Shown: positions 9,780-18,680, counted from the stretch's first letter. The stretch is DNA of 64,000 nt from Verrucomicrobiota bacterium (GCA_016871415.1 VHDL01000001.1:124001-188000); one strand, 5' to 3'. Notes: generated by a model from the sequence alone, not told the origin. A program made the numbers and translations.

Positions 9780-11444
9780 ATGAGATCCCTGCTGTGCTGG
9801 CTCACTCTCGGCGTCCTCGTCTCGGCCGCCGAGAAGCCCAACGTCCTGTTCCTGCTGTCCGACGACCATAGCTACCCGTATCTGAGCTGTTACGGCGACG
9901 CCAACGTCCGCACGCCGGTCTTGGACAAGCTCGCCGGCGAGGGCATCAAGTTCCGCCGGTTCTTCACTTCGGCTCCGCAGTGCGTACCGTCCCGCGCGGC
10001 CTACCTGAGCGGTCGTTCGCCCGTGGCCGCGCGCATCACGCGCTTCTCTTCGCCGCTCCCCCGCGATGTGGTCACGTTCCCGGAAGTCCTCAAGCAGGAG
10101 GCGGGTTACTACGTCGGCGTCGTCGGCCGCTCCTATCACCTCGATGGTTCGATGGGGAAGGGCGAGGGTGAGCTGTCCCGTTTCCTGGAAGACGGTGGCT
10201 TCAAGACCTTCAAGGACCGCTTCGACGTCGTCCAAGGCGGTTCCGATACGCAGGTCGTCGAACAGGCCGCGGCTTTCCTCGAGGGCCGTCCGAAGGACAA
10301 GCCTTTCTGCCTCTGGGTGAACTTCAGCGATCCTCATCATGTCTGGAACGCCCCGGCCTCGTATCGTCCCGATCCGGCGTCGCTCAAGCTGCCCGCGCAC
10401 GTCCCGGACCTGCCTGGCGTGCGCGAACAATACGCCGACTACTGCGCCGAGGTGAACCGCGTCGACGAGACCGCCGGCAAGGTGCTCGCGCTGCTCGATC
10501 GTCTCGGCCTCGCGAAAGACACCCTCGTCGTCTTCGCCGGCGACAACGGCCAGGCGTTGCCGCACGGCAAGGGCTCGCTCTATGACCCTGGCTGCAACGT
10601 GCCCTTCGTCGTCCGCTGGCCCGGCGTGGTGGCTCCCGGCGGTGATTCTTCGGCCCTGCTCAGCGGCGAGGACCTTGGTCCGACCGTGCTGGCCGCCGCC
10701 GGCCTGAAGTCCGCCGCCGGCATGACCGGCGTGAGCTTCCTCCCTTTGCTGAAAGGCGAGGCGGCCAAGACCCGCGAGCACGTCTTCATGGAGCGGGGAC
10801 CGCATGGCAGCGCCCCGGTGCAGGTCGGCATGAGCAACAACGGTTACGACCTCTCCCGGGCGGTCCGCAGCGGCCGCTACAAGGCCATCTACAACTGCAC
10901 GCCGTGGATCCCGTATTCGCCGGTCGACAGCGCCGGGGGTTCCGCCTGGAAGTCCATCCAGGAACTCCACGGCAAGGGCGGCCTGGCTCCGGGACTCGCG
11001 GCCACCTACTTCACGACCCCGCGTCCGGTCTATGAATTCTATGACCTCGATAAGGATCCGTTCGAGCTCGAGAACCTGAGCGGTCGGCCCGAGGTCGCCG
11101 CGGCCGAGCGCGAGCTCCGGCTGGCGATGGCGAAGAAGATGATTGCCGACTTCGACTACCTGCCGCTTCCGGCGATCCCCGGCGCGGCGGCACCGGTGAA
11201 GATGAAGGGCAAGGGCAAGGGCGAGGCTGAGAAGGCCGACAAGGCCGCCGAACGCGCGCCTCTTTTCAAGAGGCTCGACGTGGACGGGGACGGAAAGCTC
11301 TCCCGTGCCGAGTTCTCCGTCGGCCGTTCGCCTGCGGACGCCGCCGACTGGTTCGCCCGGCGCGACGCCGACGGCGACGGCTTCGTGAGCCGAGAGGAAT
11401 TCCTGCCCGGAAGTCCGCTCGGCAAGGCTCCTGCCGCGAAGTGA
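9780..11444 (+). CDS. Secreted sulfatase with C-terminal EF-hand pair
   Basis: The 554-residue protein has a signal peptide, then NVLFLLSDDHSYPYLSCYG with the Asp pair that binds calcium. QCVPSRAAYLSGR follows, in which Cys68 of C-x-P-S-R would become formylglycine. The overall pattern resembles N-sulfoglucosamine sulfohydrolase-type enzymes. After a Lys/Gly-rich linker, residues about 500-545 contain two EF-hand loops, DVDGDGKLSRAEF and RDADGDGFVSREEF. It probably hydrolyses sulfate esters or N-sulfates of polysaccharides in the periplasm or outside. No sulfatase-maturation enzyme is in the window. Confidence 0.92.
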   Translation: MRSLLCWLTLGVLVSAAEKPNVLFLLSDDHSYPYLSCYGDANVRTPVLDKLAGEGIKFRRFFTSAPQCVPSRAAYLSGRSPVAARITRFSSPLPRDVVTFPEVLKQEAGYYVGVVGRSYHLDGSMGKGEGELSRFLEDGGFKTFKDRFDVVQGGSDTQVVEQAAAFLEGRPKDKPFCLWVNFSDPHHVWNAPASYRPDPASLKLPAHVPDLPGVREQYADYCAEVNRVDETAGKVLALLDRLGLAKDTLVVFAGDNGQALPHGKGSLYDPGCNVPFVVRWPGVVAPGGDSSALLSGEDLGPTVLAAAGLKSAAGMTGVSFLPLLKGEAAKTREHVFMERGPHGSAPVQVGMSNNGYDLSRAVRSGRYKAIYNCTPWIPYSPVDSAGGSAWKSIQELHGKGGLAPGLAATYFTTPRPVYEFYDLDKDPFELENLSGRPEVAAAERELRLAMAKKMIADFDYLPLPAIPGAAAPVKMKGKGKGEAEKADKAAERAPLFKRLDVDGDGKLSRAEFSVGRSPADAADWFARRDADGDGFVSREEFLPGSPLGKAPAAK

Positions 11445-11456
11445 ACGAGCACGAAA

Positions 11457-11480
11457 AAGGGCCGACTTGCGTCGGCCCTT
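11457..11480. terminator. Bidirectional terminator between sulfatase and ilvC
   Basis: AAGGGCCGAC and GTCGGCCCTT form a perfect ten-pair stem around TTGC. Flanking CACGAA and TTCGTG extend it. It lies between two convergent genes, with A residues on one side and T on the other, so it can serve both strands. Confidence 0.8.
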
Positions 11481-11504
11481 CGTGTTCCGGTCACCCGGCG
11501 ACCC

Positions 11505-12542
11505 TCACTTGGTCGTGTATTCGGCCTGGGCGCCGCGGATGTTCTTCTTCTGGACCCAGGGCATGAGGGAGCGGAGACGCTGGCCGGTCTTTTCGATCGG
11601 GTGGCTCTCGCCCTTCTTGAGGAGGCGGTGGTAGTTCTTGAGCCCGCCCTTGTATTCCTTGACCCACTGGGCGGTGAACTTACCGGACTGGATCTCCTTC
11701 AGAATCTCGCGCATTGCCTTGCGGGACGCGCTGTTGATCACGCGGGGACCGCGGGTGATGTCGCCGTACTTGGCGGTCTCGGAGATCGAGAAGCGCATGC
11801 CGGAGATGCCGGACTCGACCATCAAGTCGACGATGAGCTTCAACTCGTGGAGGCACTCGAAGTAGGCCATCTCGGGCTGGTAGCCGGCCTCGACGAGGGT
11901 CTCGAATCCCACCTTGACGAGTTCGGAGGCGCCGCCGCAGAGCACGGCCTGCTCACCGAAGAGGTCGGTCTCGGCTTCTTCTTTGAAGGAGGTCTTGATG
12001 ACGCCGGCGCGGGTGCCGCCGATGCCCTTGGCCCAGGCGAGGGCGGTCTTGGTGGCCTTGCCGGAGACGTCCTGCTGGACGGCGATGAGGGCCGGGACGC
12101 CCTTGCCTTCGACATACTGGGCGCGGACGACGTGGCCCGGGCCCTTGGGGGCGACCATGGCGATGTCGACGTTCTTCTGGGGCTTGATCAGCTTGTAGTG
12201 GATCGAGAGGCCGTGGATGAAGAGGACGGTCTTGCCACCCTTGCCGAGGTTGGGGGCGATGTCCCGGTTCCAGACGGAGGCCTGCTTCATGTCGGGGATG
12301 CCCACCAGCATGACGTCGGCGCGGCGCACGGCCTCGCCCGTCTCGTAGACCTTGAAGCCCTTCTTCTTCGCGGCGGCGGCGGACTTGGAACCCTTGTACA
12401 GGCCCACGATCACGTTGAGTCCGCTGTCGCGGAGATTCATCGCGTGGGAATGTCCCTGGGAACCGAAGCCAAGGACGGCGAGGGTCTTGTTCTTAAGGAA
12501 ACCGAGATCGGCGTCCTTGTCGGTGTACACTTTGGCAGGCAT
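11505..12542 (-). CDS. ilvC: Ketol-acid reductoisomerase
   Basis: The 345-residue class I enzyme makes 2,3-dihydroxy-isovalerate and -methylvalerate in valine/isoleucine synthesis. The start MPAKVYTDKDADLGFLKNK is typical. The Rossmann fingerprint GFGSQGHSHAMNL binds NADPH, and the C-terminal knotted domain contains ETDLFGEQAVLCGG and AYFECLHELKLIVDL with the Mg-binding acids. ATG 12542 is chosen over the long upstream frame, which overlaps ilvN. It is the second gene of the ilvN-ilvC pair, 22 bases after ilvN. Confidence 0.97.
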   Translation of the reverse strand: MPAKVYTDKDADLGFLKNKTLAVLGFGSQGHSHAMNLRDSGLNVIVGLYKGSKSAAAAKKKGFKVYETGEAVRRADVMLVGIPDMKQASVWNRDIAPNLGKGGKTVLFIHGLSIHYKLIKPQKNVDIAMVAPKGPGHVVRAQYVEGKGVPALIAVQQDVSGKATKTALAWAKGIGGTRAGVIKTSFKEEAETDLFGEQAVLCGGASELVKVGFETLVEAGYQPEMAYFECLHELKLIVDLMVESGISGMRFSISETAKYGDITRGPRVINSASRKAMREILKEIQSGKFTAQWVKEYKGGLKNYHRLLKKGESHPIEKTGQRLRSLMPWVQKKNIRGAQAEYTTK

Positions 12543-12564
12543 GGGTTCGTTGGTAGGAAAGCGT

Positions 12565-13068
12565 TCAGCGGACGACTTTTTTGCGTCCGCGGGAGAGGGC
12601 GACCGCGCCAGTCCGGGCGGATTCGAGGATGCCGAAGGGCGAGATGAGGTCGAGGAAGGCGGTAATCTTGCTCTCGCCACCGGTGAATTCGATCAGCAGG
12701 GAGTCGTGCGCGACGTCGACGACCTTGGCGCGGAAGAGCGCGGCCATCTCGATCAGCTCGCTGCGGCTCTTGCGGTCGCTCTTGACCTTGACGAGGATGA
12801 GCTCGCGGGCGACGTGGTCGACCTGCTCACGGGAGAAGTCCTGGACGGTGATGACGTTGATCAGCTTGTCCAGGGCCTTGACGCAGCGGTCGAGCGCAGC
12901 CTCGTCGGCGACGACCGTGGCGGTGATGCGGGAGTAGGCCGGGTCGTGGGTGGGACCGACGTTCAGGGTCTCGATGTTGAAGCCGCGGCCGGAAAGCATG
13001 CCGGCCACCCGGGCGAGTACGCCGAACTTGTTCTCCACGAGGGCGGACAGGGTGTGCTTCTTCTTCAT
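12565..13068 (-). CDS. ilvN: Acetolactate synthase small (regulatory) subunit
   Basis: The 167-residue protein starts MKKKHTLSALVENKFGVLAR, an ACT domain with RGFNIETLNVGPT that binds valine for feedback inhibition. The second half (ELILVKVKSDRKSRSEL and LIEFTGGESKITAFLDLI) is the IlvH/IlvN C-terminal domain. Its large-subunit partner ilvB is not in the window. The gene starts 22 bases after the 3' end of a tRNA-Val gene on the same strand, and I see no clear Shine-Dalgarno sequence in that gap. Confidence 0.95.
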   Translation of the reverse strand: MKKKHTLSALVENKFGVLARVAGMLSGRGFNIETLNVGPTHDPAYSRITATVVADEAALDRCVKALDKLINVITVQDFSREQVDHVARELILVKVKSDRKSRSELIEMAALFRAKVVDVAHDSLLIEFTGGESKITAFLDLISPFGILESARTGAVALSRGRKKVVR

Positions 13069-13090
13069 GTTGCGTCGTTTGCGGTGAGGG

Positions 13091-13164
13091 TGGACGGAGG
13101 GGGACTCGAACCCACGACATCCTCTGTGTAAGAGAGGCGCTCTAACCAACTGAGCTATCCGTCC
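13091..13164 (-). tRNA. tRNA-Val (anticodon TAC)
   Basis: On the minus strand the 74-nt sequence folds as a full cloverleaf. The acceptor stem is GGACGGA/TCCGTCC, the D-arm is AGCTCAGTTGGTTAGAGC, the anticodon stem CCTCT/AGAGG holds the loop CTTACAC (anticodon TAC), and the T-arm contains GGTTCGAGTCC. The discriminator is A. The following bases are CCC, so the CCA end is not encoded and must be added by the CCA enzyme. The gene lies directly upstream of ilvN-ilvC. Confidence 0.97.
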
Positions 13165-13216
13165 GAAGGAAGGTTGGGCATAGGGCCGCCCATCGGCCTT
13201 GTCCACTATGAAAACC

Positions 13217-13250
13217 GCCCCGCGGGGCTTGCCCAAGGGCCTCGCGGGGC
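13217..13250. other. GC-rich hairpin upstream of the tRNA-Val and of the 13264 gene
   Basis: GCCCCGCG and CGCGGGGC form an eight-pair stem with a GGGC-TT-GCCC inner stem, followed by CATTTTG on the plus strand. It lies between divergent units, so its role (attenuator or structural) is unclear. Confidence 0.35.
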
Positions 13251-13263
13251 CATTTTGAAGGTC

Positions 13264-13500
13264 ATGGACTCGGCACGCAGGCAGCGCATCCTGGAGGCCC
13301 TCCGCAGGCTCGCCGCGCCGTCGCCTTCCAAGGACGCGGTGCTGGCCGACGTGAAGCTGCTCGATGACGAACTGCGCGCGCCCAGCGAAGCTCTGCCTGG
13401 CGACCTCGACCACTACCTGCGTCGACGTTCCTACGGGAAGGCGCTCGCCTACCTCGTCGGCGGTACGCCCGAAGCCGGCACCTGCGGACGCGGCTCATGA
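13264..13500 (+). CDS. Small hypothetical protein before the eIF1-like gene
   Basis: The 78-residue product begins MDSARRQRILEALRRLAAPS and looks largely alpha-helical, with many Arg, Leu and Asp residues and no membrane segment. I do not recognise it. Its stop overlaps the start of the eIF1-like gene (ATGA at 13497-13500), which supports it as a translated, coupled gene. Confidence 0.6.
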   Translation: MDSARRQRILEALRRLAAPSPSKDAVLADVKLLDDELRAPSEALPGDLDHYLRRRSYGKALAYLVGGTPEAGTCGRGS

Positions 13501-13832
13501 ACGAGAATCCTTTCGGCAAGCTCGACGGTGAAGGCCTGCCTCCGGGTCCGCCGCCCAAGGACGCCCCGTCGCGCGCCGATTCGAGGCCGAAGCTCGGACG
13601 CGTCGTGCTGCAGTATGAGCGTGCCGGCAGGGGAGGGAAGGAGGTCACGATCCTGAAGGGGCAGTGGATCGAGTCGCAGGAGATGCGTGTCCGAGACGCG
13701 CTGCTCCGCGACCTCAAGCGCGCGCTCGGTACGGGCGGGGCGCTCGAGGGACGGGAGATTGTGCTGCAGGGCGACCGTCGCGACACGGCCAAGACCTGGC
13801 TGCTGAAGGCGGGTTTCACGACCAACCTCTGA
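13497..13832 (+). CDS. eIF1/SUI1-like translation factor, YciH family
   Basis: The 111-residue protein has a disordered Pro-rich N terminus (about residues 1-35), then a SUI1 domain. YERAGRGGKEVTIL, LKRALGTGGALEGREIVLQG and DRRDTAKTWLLKAGF are the conserved blocks of bacterial YciH. YciH is thought to affect start-codon and initiator-tRNA discrimination on the 30S subunit. It lies between a small unknown gene (overlap ATGA) and the CCA-adding enzyme. Confidence 0.88.
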   Translation: MNENPFGKLDGEGLPPGPPPKDAPSRADSRPKLGRVVLQYERAGRGGKEVTILKGQWIESQEMRVRDALLRDLKRALGTGGALEGREIVLQGDRRDTAKTWLLKAGFTTNL

Positions 13833-13879
13833 CGGAAAACCTCTCGCCTCGGGCGCGTCACGAGGGTATCTCCTGCGGC

Positions 13880-15277
13880 GTGCCGGAGCCGCTTCCAGAA
13901 CTCATCCCGCTGCCGGCGCCCGTGCGTCGCGCGCTCGGGTTGCTGCGCGAGGCGGGCGGCCGCCCGCTGCTGGTCGGAGGGTCGGTGCGTGACGCGCTGA
14001 TGGGCGTGCCCGTGCTCGATTTCGACGTCGAGGTCTACGGTCTCGGCACCCGTCAGGTGGAAACGGCGCTGAAGCGTGAATTCGGCGTGGTCACGGTCGG
14101 CGCCGCCTTCGGCGTGACCAAGCTCAAGGACCTGCCGGTCGACGTCTCGGTCCCGCGTCGGGAGAACCGCACCGGGGCCCGCCACACCGACTTCGCCGTC
14201 GAGGCCGATCCGACCATGACCCCGAAGGACGCCGCCGAACGCCGTGACTTCACGGTCAACGCGGTGATGTGGGATCCGTTCACGGGCGAAATCATCGACC
14301 CGTGGGGCGGTCTCGCCGACCTGAAAGCGAAGCGGCTGCGCCACGTCTCCGCGAAGTTCTCCGAGGATCCGCTCCGCGTGCTGCGCGCGATGCAGTTCGC
14401 CGCCCGCTTCGAATTCTCGGTCGCGCCGGAGACGGTGGAGCTCTGCGCGACGCTCTCGCAGGAGCACCTGCCGACTGAGCGACTGATGGAGGAGTGGTCC
14501 AAGCTCATCCTGCGTGGGCGCAGGCCCTCGCTGGGACTCGCCTTCCTCCGGGACTGCGGCTGGACGGGCTTCTACCCGGAGCTGCACGCGGTCATCGGCG
14601 TCGAGCAGGATCCGGAATGGCATCCTGAGGGAGACGTCTGGAACCACACGTCGCTCTGCCTCGACGCCTTCGCGCGCGAACGCACGGGCGAACGGGACGA
14701 GGACCTGATCGTCGGGCTCGCGGTCCTGCTGCACGACCTCGGCAAGGCGGGCACGACGCGCCGTGAGCCTCATGACGGCCGGCTCCACGCCTACGGCCAT
14801 GAGGAGGCCTCCGTGCCGCTCGCGCAGGCCTTCCTCGCGCGCATCACCCGCGAGACCCGCCTCATCGAGGCCGTGCTCCCGCTGGTCCGTTGGCACGGTT
14901 CGCCGCTCGAGCTCTGGAAGCAGCGCGAGAAGGCCGGTGACGCCGCCGTGCGACGGCTGGCCGCCAAGGCCCATCGCATCGACCGCCTCATCCGCGTGGA
15001 CTCCGCCGACCGCAAGGGGCGCGGTCCCGCTTCGAGGGAGGAGCCCTCTCCGCAGGGACTCTGGCTGAAGGCGCGAGCCGAGGCCCTCGACGTCCGCGCC
15101 GCCGCGCCGAAGCGACTGGTGCTCGGCCGGCACATCATCGCCGCAGGGCACCGCCCCGGCGAATGGTTCACCCGGGTCCTGGACGAGGCCTATGAGGCCC
15201 AGCTGGACGGGGCCTTCGGCGACGAGGCCGGCGGGCTCGCCTGGCTCAAGGAACGCCTGGCCCGCGGAACTGTCTGA
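13880..15277 (+). CDS. cca: CCA-adding tRNA nucleotidyltransferase / poly(A) polymerase family with HD domain
   Basis: The 465-residue protein has the class II nucleotidyltransferase head: LLVGGSVRDALMGVPVLDFD with the GG and the DxD metal pair, then RRDFTVNAVMWDP and the RNA-binding stretch DPLRVLRAMQFAARF. An HD phosphohydrolase domain follows (VLLHDLGKAGTT). It probably repairs or adds the CCA end of tRNAs, which fits a nearby tRNA gene without encoded CCA. There is no usable ATG, and the GTG at 13880 fits the family N terminus. Confidence 0.88.
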   Translation: MPEPLPELIPLPAPVRRALGLLREAGGRPLLVGGSVRDALMGVPVLDFDVEVYGLGTRQVETALKREFGVVTVGAAFGVTKLKDLPVDVSVPRRENRTGARHTDFAVEADPTMTPKDAAERRDFTVNAVMWDPFTGEIIDPWGGLADLKAKRLRHVSAKFSEDPLRVLRAMQFAARFEFSVAPETVELCATLSQEHLPTERLMEEWSKLILRGRRPSLGLAFLRDCGWTGFYPELHAVIGVEQDPEWHPEGDVWNHTSLCLDAFARERTGERDEDLIVGLAVLLHDLGKAGTTRREPHDGRLHAYGHEEASVPLAQAFLARITRETRLIEAVLPLVRWHGSPLELWKQREKAGDAAVRRLAAKAHRIDRLIRVDSADRKGRGPASREEPSPQGLWLKARAEALDVRAAAPKRLVLGRHIIAAGHRPGEWFTRVLDEAYEAQLDGAFGDEAGGLAWLKERLARGTV

Positions 15278-15283
15278 ATCTCC

Positions 15284-15754
15284 ATGGCCTCGCGCACCGA
15301 CGGACTGCAGGAACTGCTCTCAGGAACCCCCGACTGGACGGCCGTGCTCGATCATGCGCTCGCCGCCTTCGCCTGCGTGACCGGCACCATCCACCGCACC
15401 GATCCCGCCACGGGGCTGCTTCGGCTCGTCGCCCAGCGGGGCATCCCGCCGCATGTGCTTCCGGTGCTGCTGCCGAAGATTGACAACATCCCGTTCGGCA
15501 AGGGGATCGCCGGCTGCGCGGCGGAGCGCAAGGACGCCGTCCAGCTGTGCAATCTTCAGGAAGACCTCGGCGGCGTGGCCAAGCCTGACGCGCGCAAGAC
15601 GAACGTGCAGGGCGCGCTTGCCGTGCCGATCCTATCCTCTGACGGCAAGGTCCTCGGCGTCCTCGGCGTAGGCAAGATGCAGCCCTACGATTTCTCAGAA
15701 GCGGAGATCGCGGATCTCAAGGCATTCGCGGTGTTGATTTCAGCGAAGATGTGA
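15284..15754 (+). CDS. GAF-domain protein
   Basis: The 156-residue protein is essentially a single GAF domain. TGTIHRTDPATGLLRLVAQRG is the first part, and FGKGIAGCAAERKDAVQ with GALAVPILSSDGKVLGVLGV is the ligand-pocket part. Stand-alone GAF proteins bind small ligands or act as free-methionine-sulfoxide reductase-like enzymes, but the ligand cannot be read here. It follows the CCA enzyme by six bases and may be co-transcribed. Confidence 0.8.
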   Translation: MASRTDGLQELLSGTPDWTAVLDHALAAFACVTGTIHRTDPATGLLRLVAQRGIPPHVLPVLLPKIDNIPFGKGIAGCAAERKDAVQLCNLQEDLGGVAKPDARKTNVQGALAVPILSSDGKVLGVLGVGKMQPYDFSEAEIADLKAFAVLISAKM

Positions 15755-15761
15755 ACGAGAG

Positions 15762-15859
15762 AGATGACAGATGATGCGGAAATAGAACCGTTATCCGATG
15801 TAATCGCCTAAGTGATTAGTCTGTAGTTTCTGTCCTCCGTCACCTGTCCTCTGTCATCT
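15762..15859. repeat. Inverted repeat in an AT-richer gap between GAF gene and uvrA
   Basis: AGATGACAGA at 15762-15771 and TCTGTCATCT at 15850-15859 are exact ten-base inverted copies. The right side also holds tandem-like CTGTCCTCCGTC / CTGTCCTCTGTC steps. The stretch between is visibly lower in GC than its surroundings. The genes are convergent, so it may be a terminator region or a degenerate repeat element. Confidence 0.4.
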
Positions 15860-18680
15860 ACTCTTTCGCTAGGGCTCTTCCCGTCGGTGAATCTTTCTGC
15901 TTGAGCAGGCCTTCGGGCGCACCGGCGTAGATGAGTCGGCCGCCTTGCTCCCCGCCTTCCGGGCCGAGCTCAAGGGCCCAGTCGGCGGCGCGAATGACGT
16001 CGGGGTGGTGCTCGATCACGATCAGCGTCGCCCCTGCGTCACGCAGGCGTCCGAAGAGGCGCAGCAGCTGCGCGATGTCGTCCCAGTGCAGTCCGGTGGT
16101 CGGTTCATCCAGCACGTAGAGCCGGCCGGTGTGGTCGCGACGCGCGAGTTCGGCGGCCAGCTTGAGCCGCTGGGCTTCGCCGCCGGAGAGGGTGTTGGCG
16201 GCCTGCCCGAGGCGGATGTAGCCGAGGCCAACCTCGTCGAGGGTCCTGAGTTTCTCCGCCAGTCGGGGCTGGGCGCGGAAGAACTCAGCCGCCTCCTTCA
16301 CGGAGAGTCCGAGGGCGTCGGCCATGCTGAGTCCTTTGAAGCGGACCTCGAGGGTCTCGCGGTTGAAGCGCCTTCCCGCGCAGGCGGGGCAGTCGACGAA
16401 GGTCTCGCCGAGGAACTGCATGTCCAGGGCGACCGAGCCTTCGCCCGCACAGGTCTCACAGCGTCCCCCGCGCACGTTGAAGCTGAAGCGTCTAGGGCCG
16501 TAGCCCCGCGCCTTGGCCAGTGGCAGGGTCGCCCAGAGCTCGCGCAGGAGGTCCATGATGCCGGTGAAGGTCGCGGGATTGGACCGCGGGCTGCGCCCGA
16601 TGGGCTCCTGATCGACGGCGGTGAAGGCGGTGAAGGCGTCCAATCCCTCGATGCTGCGATGGCGGCCGGGCACGACCTTGGCGCCATTGATCTTGCGCGC
16701 GGCCGCGGCTGAGAGGATGTCGATCGCCAGGGTGCTCTTGCCGGAGCCTGACACGCCGCACACCACGGTGATGCGGCCCACGGGGAACGAAGCGTCCACG
16801 TCCTTCAGGTTGTTTTCGGTCGCGCCTTTGACGGTCAGCAGGGCCTTGCCTGCTCCCTTGCGCGCGATGAGTCCCTCCATGGAGGCCCGTCCGGAAAGGT
16901 AGGCGCCCGTGCGTGAGCCGGGGTGCGCGGCGCACTCGGCCGGCGTGCCCTCGAAGACCACGCGTCCGCCGTCGGCGCCCGCGCCAGGGCCCATTTCCAC
17001 GATGCGGTCGGCGGCGAGCATCATGTCTCGGTCATGCTCCACGACGACGAGCGTGTTGCCCAGATCGCGCAGGCCGTGGATGGATCCGATCAGCCGGCGG
17101 TGGTCGGCGGGGTGCAGGCCGATGCTCGGCTCGTCGAGCACGTAGGTCACGCCGACCAGTCCGAGTCCGAGCTGGGTGGCGAGGCGTACCCGTTGGGATT
17201 CTCCGCCGGAAAGCGTCGAGCATTCCCGCTCGAGCGTCAGGTAGGTCAGGCCGGCCTCGTTCAGGAAGGCGAGCCGCTGCTCAAGCGCACGACGCGCCTC
17301 CTCCACCGGGCGGACGGAGGGCAAGGCGGCCGCGCGCCTGACGAAGGCCAGGGCCTCGGGCATGGTGAGCGCAAGGAAGTCCGCCAGACTCAGTCCGTCC
17401 AGGGTGAGGGAGAGCGCCGTGGGCGAGAGCCTGCGGCCTCCGCAGGACGCGCAGGTGGTGCCGGCCTGATAGTGCAGCAGCCGTTGGCGGAGCGACTCGC
17501 CGGTGGTGTGGCGGTAGGCGTCCTCGAGCTCCGCGAACATGCCCGCCCAGACGGTCTCGACCGGCTTGCGTCCCTTGGGCGGCGGGAGCAGGAATTTCCT
17601 GCCCGGGTCGCCGTGGAGCAGGAGGTCGCGCACGGCGCGCGGCAGTTCGCGCCACGGCTTCCTCGGGTCGAACGGAACCTGCTCGGCCAGCGCGCGGACC
17701 ACGGCGTTGCGCCGGATCAGCGTGCGCCGCGTGCCGAGTTTCCAGGGCTTCACCGCGCCGTCGTTGAGCGAGAGCGATTCGTCGGGCACGGCCAGCGCCT
17801 CGATGAAGCGTAGGGTGCGGCCGAGGCCGCCGCAGGTCGGGCACGCCCCCGCCGGATGGTTGTGGGAGAGATGCCGCGGCGTGAGCGGCTCATGCACGGC
17901 TCCGCAATGGGAGCAGGCGAGATGGAGTGAGAGGGGGATTTCCTTCCAGGCGGAGCCGACTTCGGCCAACGCCAGGGCCCGTCCGCGCCCTTCGCGGAAG
18001 GCCAGTTCCAGCGAGTCGGCCAGCCGGCTGCGCTGGTCGGGCCCCGTCACGGTCCGGTCGACGACCACGTCGAGCTTCCGGGGCTCCCTGCCGGTCAGCA
18101 GCCCCTGGGCTTCCTCGAGCGTGGCCACCGTCGCGCCCACCCGAACGCGGGAGAATCCGCGCCGACCCAGGTCGGCGAGCGTCTGCATCAGGGCCGAGGG
18201 ACGGTCCTCGGCCACCGGTGCCAGCAGCATCACGCGCGTGCCCGCGGGCAACGCTTCCAGCTCCAGCAGATTGTCGTCCAAGGAACGGCTGAGGACCGGA
18301 TGGCCGTCGGCCGTGCAACGCCGTGAGCCCGATGCCAGCCACAGCGGCCGCGCGTGGTCGGCGATCTCGGTCAGCGTGGCGACCGTCGACCGCGGATTCG
18401 GATTGGCGCCCGTGCGCTGGCCGATGGCGATCACCGGGGACAGCCCGCGGATGAAATCCACGTCCGGACGGGGGGCCGATTCCAGCAGGCCGCGGGCCTT
18501 GACTGAGAGGGATTCCAGATACTGGCGGGAGCCCTCGGCATGGAGGGTGTCGAAGGCGAGGGAGGACTTGCCCGAGCCGCTGACCCCGGTGATCACCGTC
18601 AGCTGACCACGCGGAATGGTCACTTCCACGTCCTTGAGGTTGTGGGTGCGGGCTCCCTTGATGTGGATGGGCGTTTCCAG
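15858..18680 (-). CDS. uvrA: Excinuclease ABC subunit A
   Basis: The product of about 940 residues has two ABC ATPase modules: Walker A VSGSGKSSLA and VSGSGKSTLA, signatures LSGGESQRVRLA and LSGGEAQRLKLA. Both zinc modules are seen (CSHC...CPTC and CETC...CPAC). It loads UvrB at DNA damage. The segment RTGANPNPRSTVATL differs from the usual IEQKS form, so a UvrA-like paralogue is possible. Family alignment starts at ETPIHIKGARTHNLK, just after a CTG at 18680 with GGTAGG upstream. No ATG, GTG or TTG lies near it; the nearest in-frame ATG (18785) adds 35 unlike residues and leaves nine bases to the divergent gene. Confidence 0.93.
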   Translation of the reverse strand: METPIHIKGARTHNLKDVEVTIPRGQLTVITGVSGSGKSSLAFDTLHAEGSRQYLESLSVKARGLLESAPRPDVDFIRGLSPVIAIGQRTGANPNPRSTVATLTEIADHARPLWLASGSRRCTADGHPVLSRSLDDNLLELEALPAGTRVMLLAPVAEDRPSALMQTLADLGRRGFSRVRVGATVATLEEAQGLLTGREPRKLDVVVDRTVTGPDQRSRLADSLELAFREGRGRALALAEVGSAWKEIPLSLHLACSHCGAVHEPLTPRHLSHNHPAGACPTCGGLGRTLRFIEALAVPDESLSLNDGAVKPWKLGTRRTLIRRNAVVRALAEQVPFDPRKPWRELPRAVRDLLLHGDPGRKFLLPPPKGRKPVETVWAGMFAELEDAYRHTTGESLRQRLLHYQAGTTCASCGGRRLSPTALSLTLDGLSLADFLALTMPEALAFVRRAAALPSVRPVEEARRALEQRLAFLNEAGLTYLTLERECSTLSGGESQRVRLATQLGLGLVGVTYVLDEPSIGLHPADHRRLIGSIHGLRDLGNTLVVVEHDRDMMLAADRIVEMGPGAGADGGRVVFEGTPAECAAHPGSRTGAYLSGRASMEGLIARKGAGKALLTVKGATENNLKDVDASFPVGRITVVCGVSGSGKSTLAIDILSAAAARKINGAKVVPGRHRSIEGLDAFTAFTAVDQEPIGRSPRSNPATFTGIMDLLRELWATLPLAKARGYGPRRFSFNVRGGRCETCAGEGSVALDMQFLGETFVDCPACAGRRFNRETLEVRFKGLSMADALGLSVKEAAEFFRAQPRLAEKLRTLDEVGLGYIRLGQAANTLSGGEAQRLKLAAELARRDHTGRLYVLDEPTTGLHWDDIAQLLRLFGRLRDAGATLIVIEHHPDVIRAADWALELGPEGGEQGGRLIYAGAPEGLLKQKDSPTGRALAKE

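Noticed and set aside
13091-13164. tRNA-Val as an attachment site for an integrated element
   Set aside because: No integrase and no repeat of the tRNA 3' end were found nearby, and both sides carry housekeeping genes.
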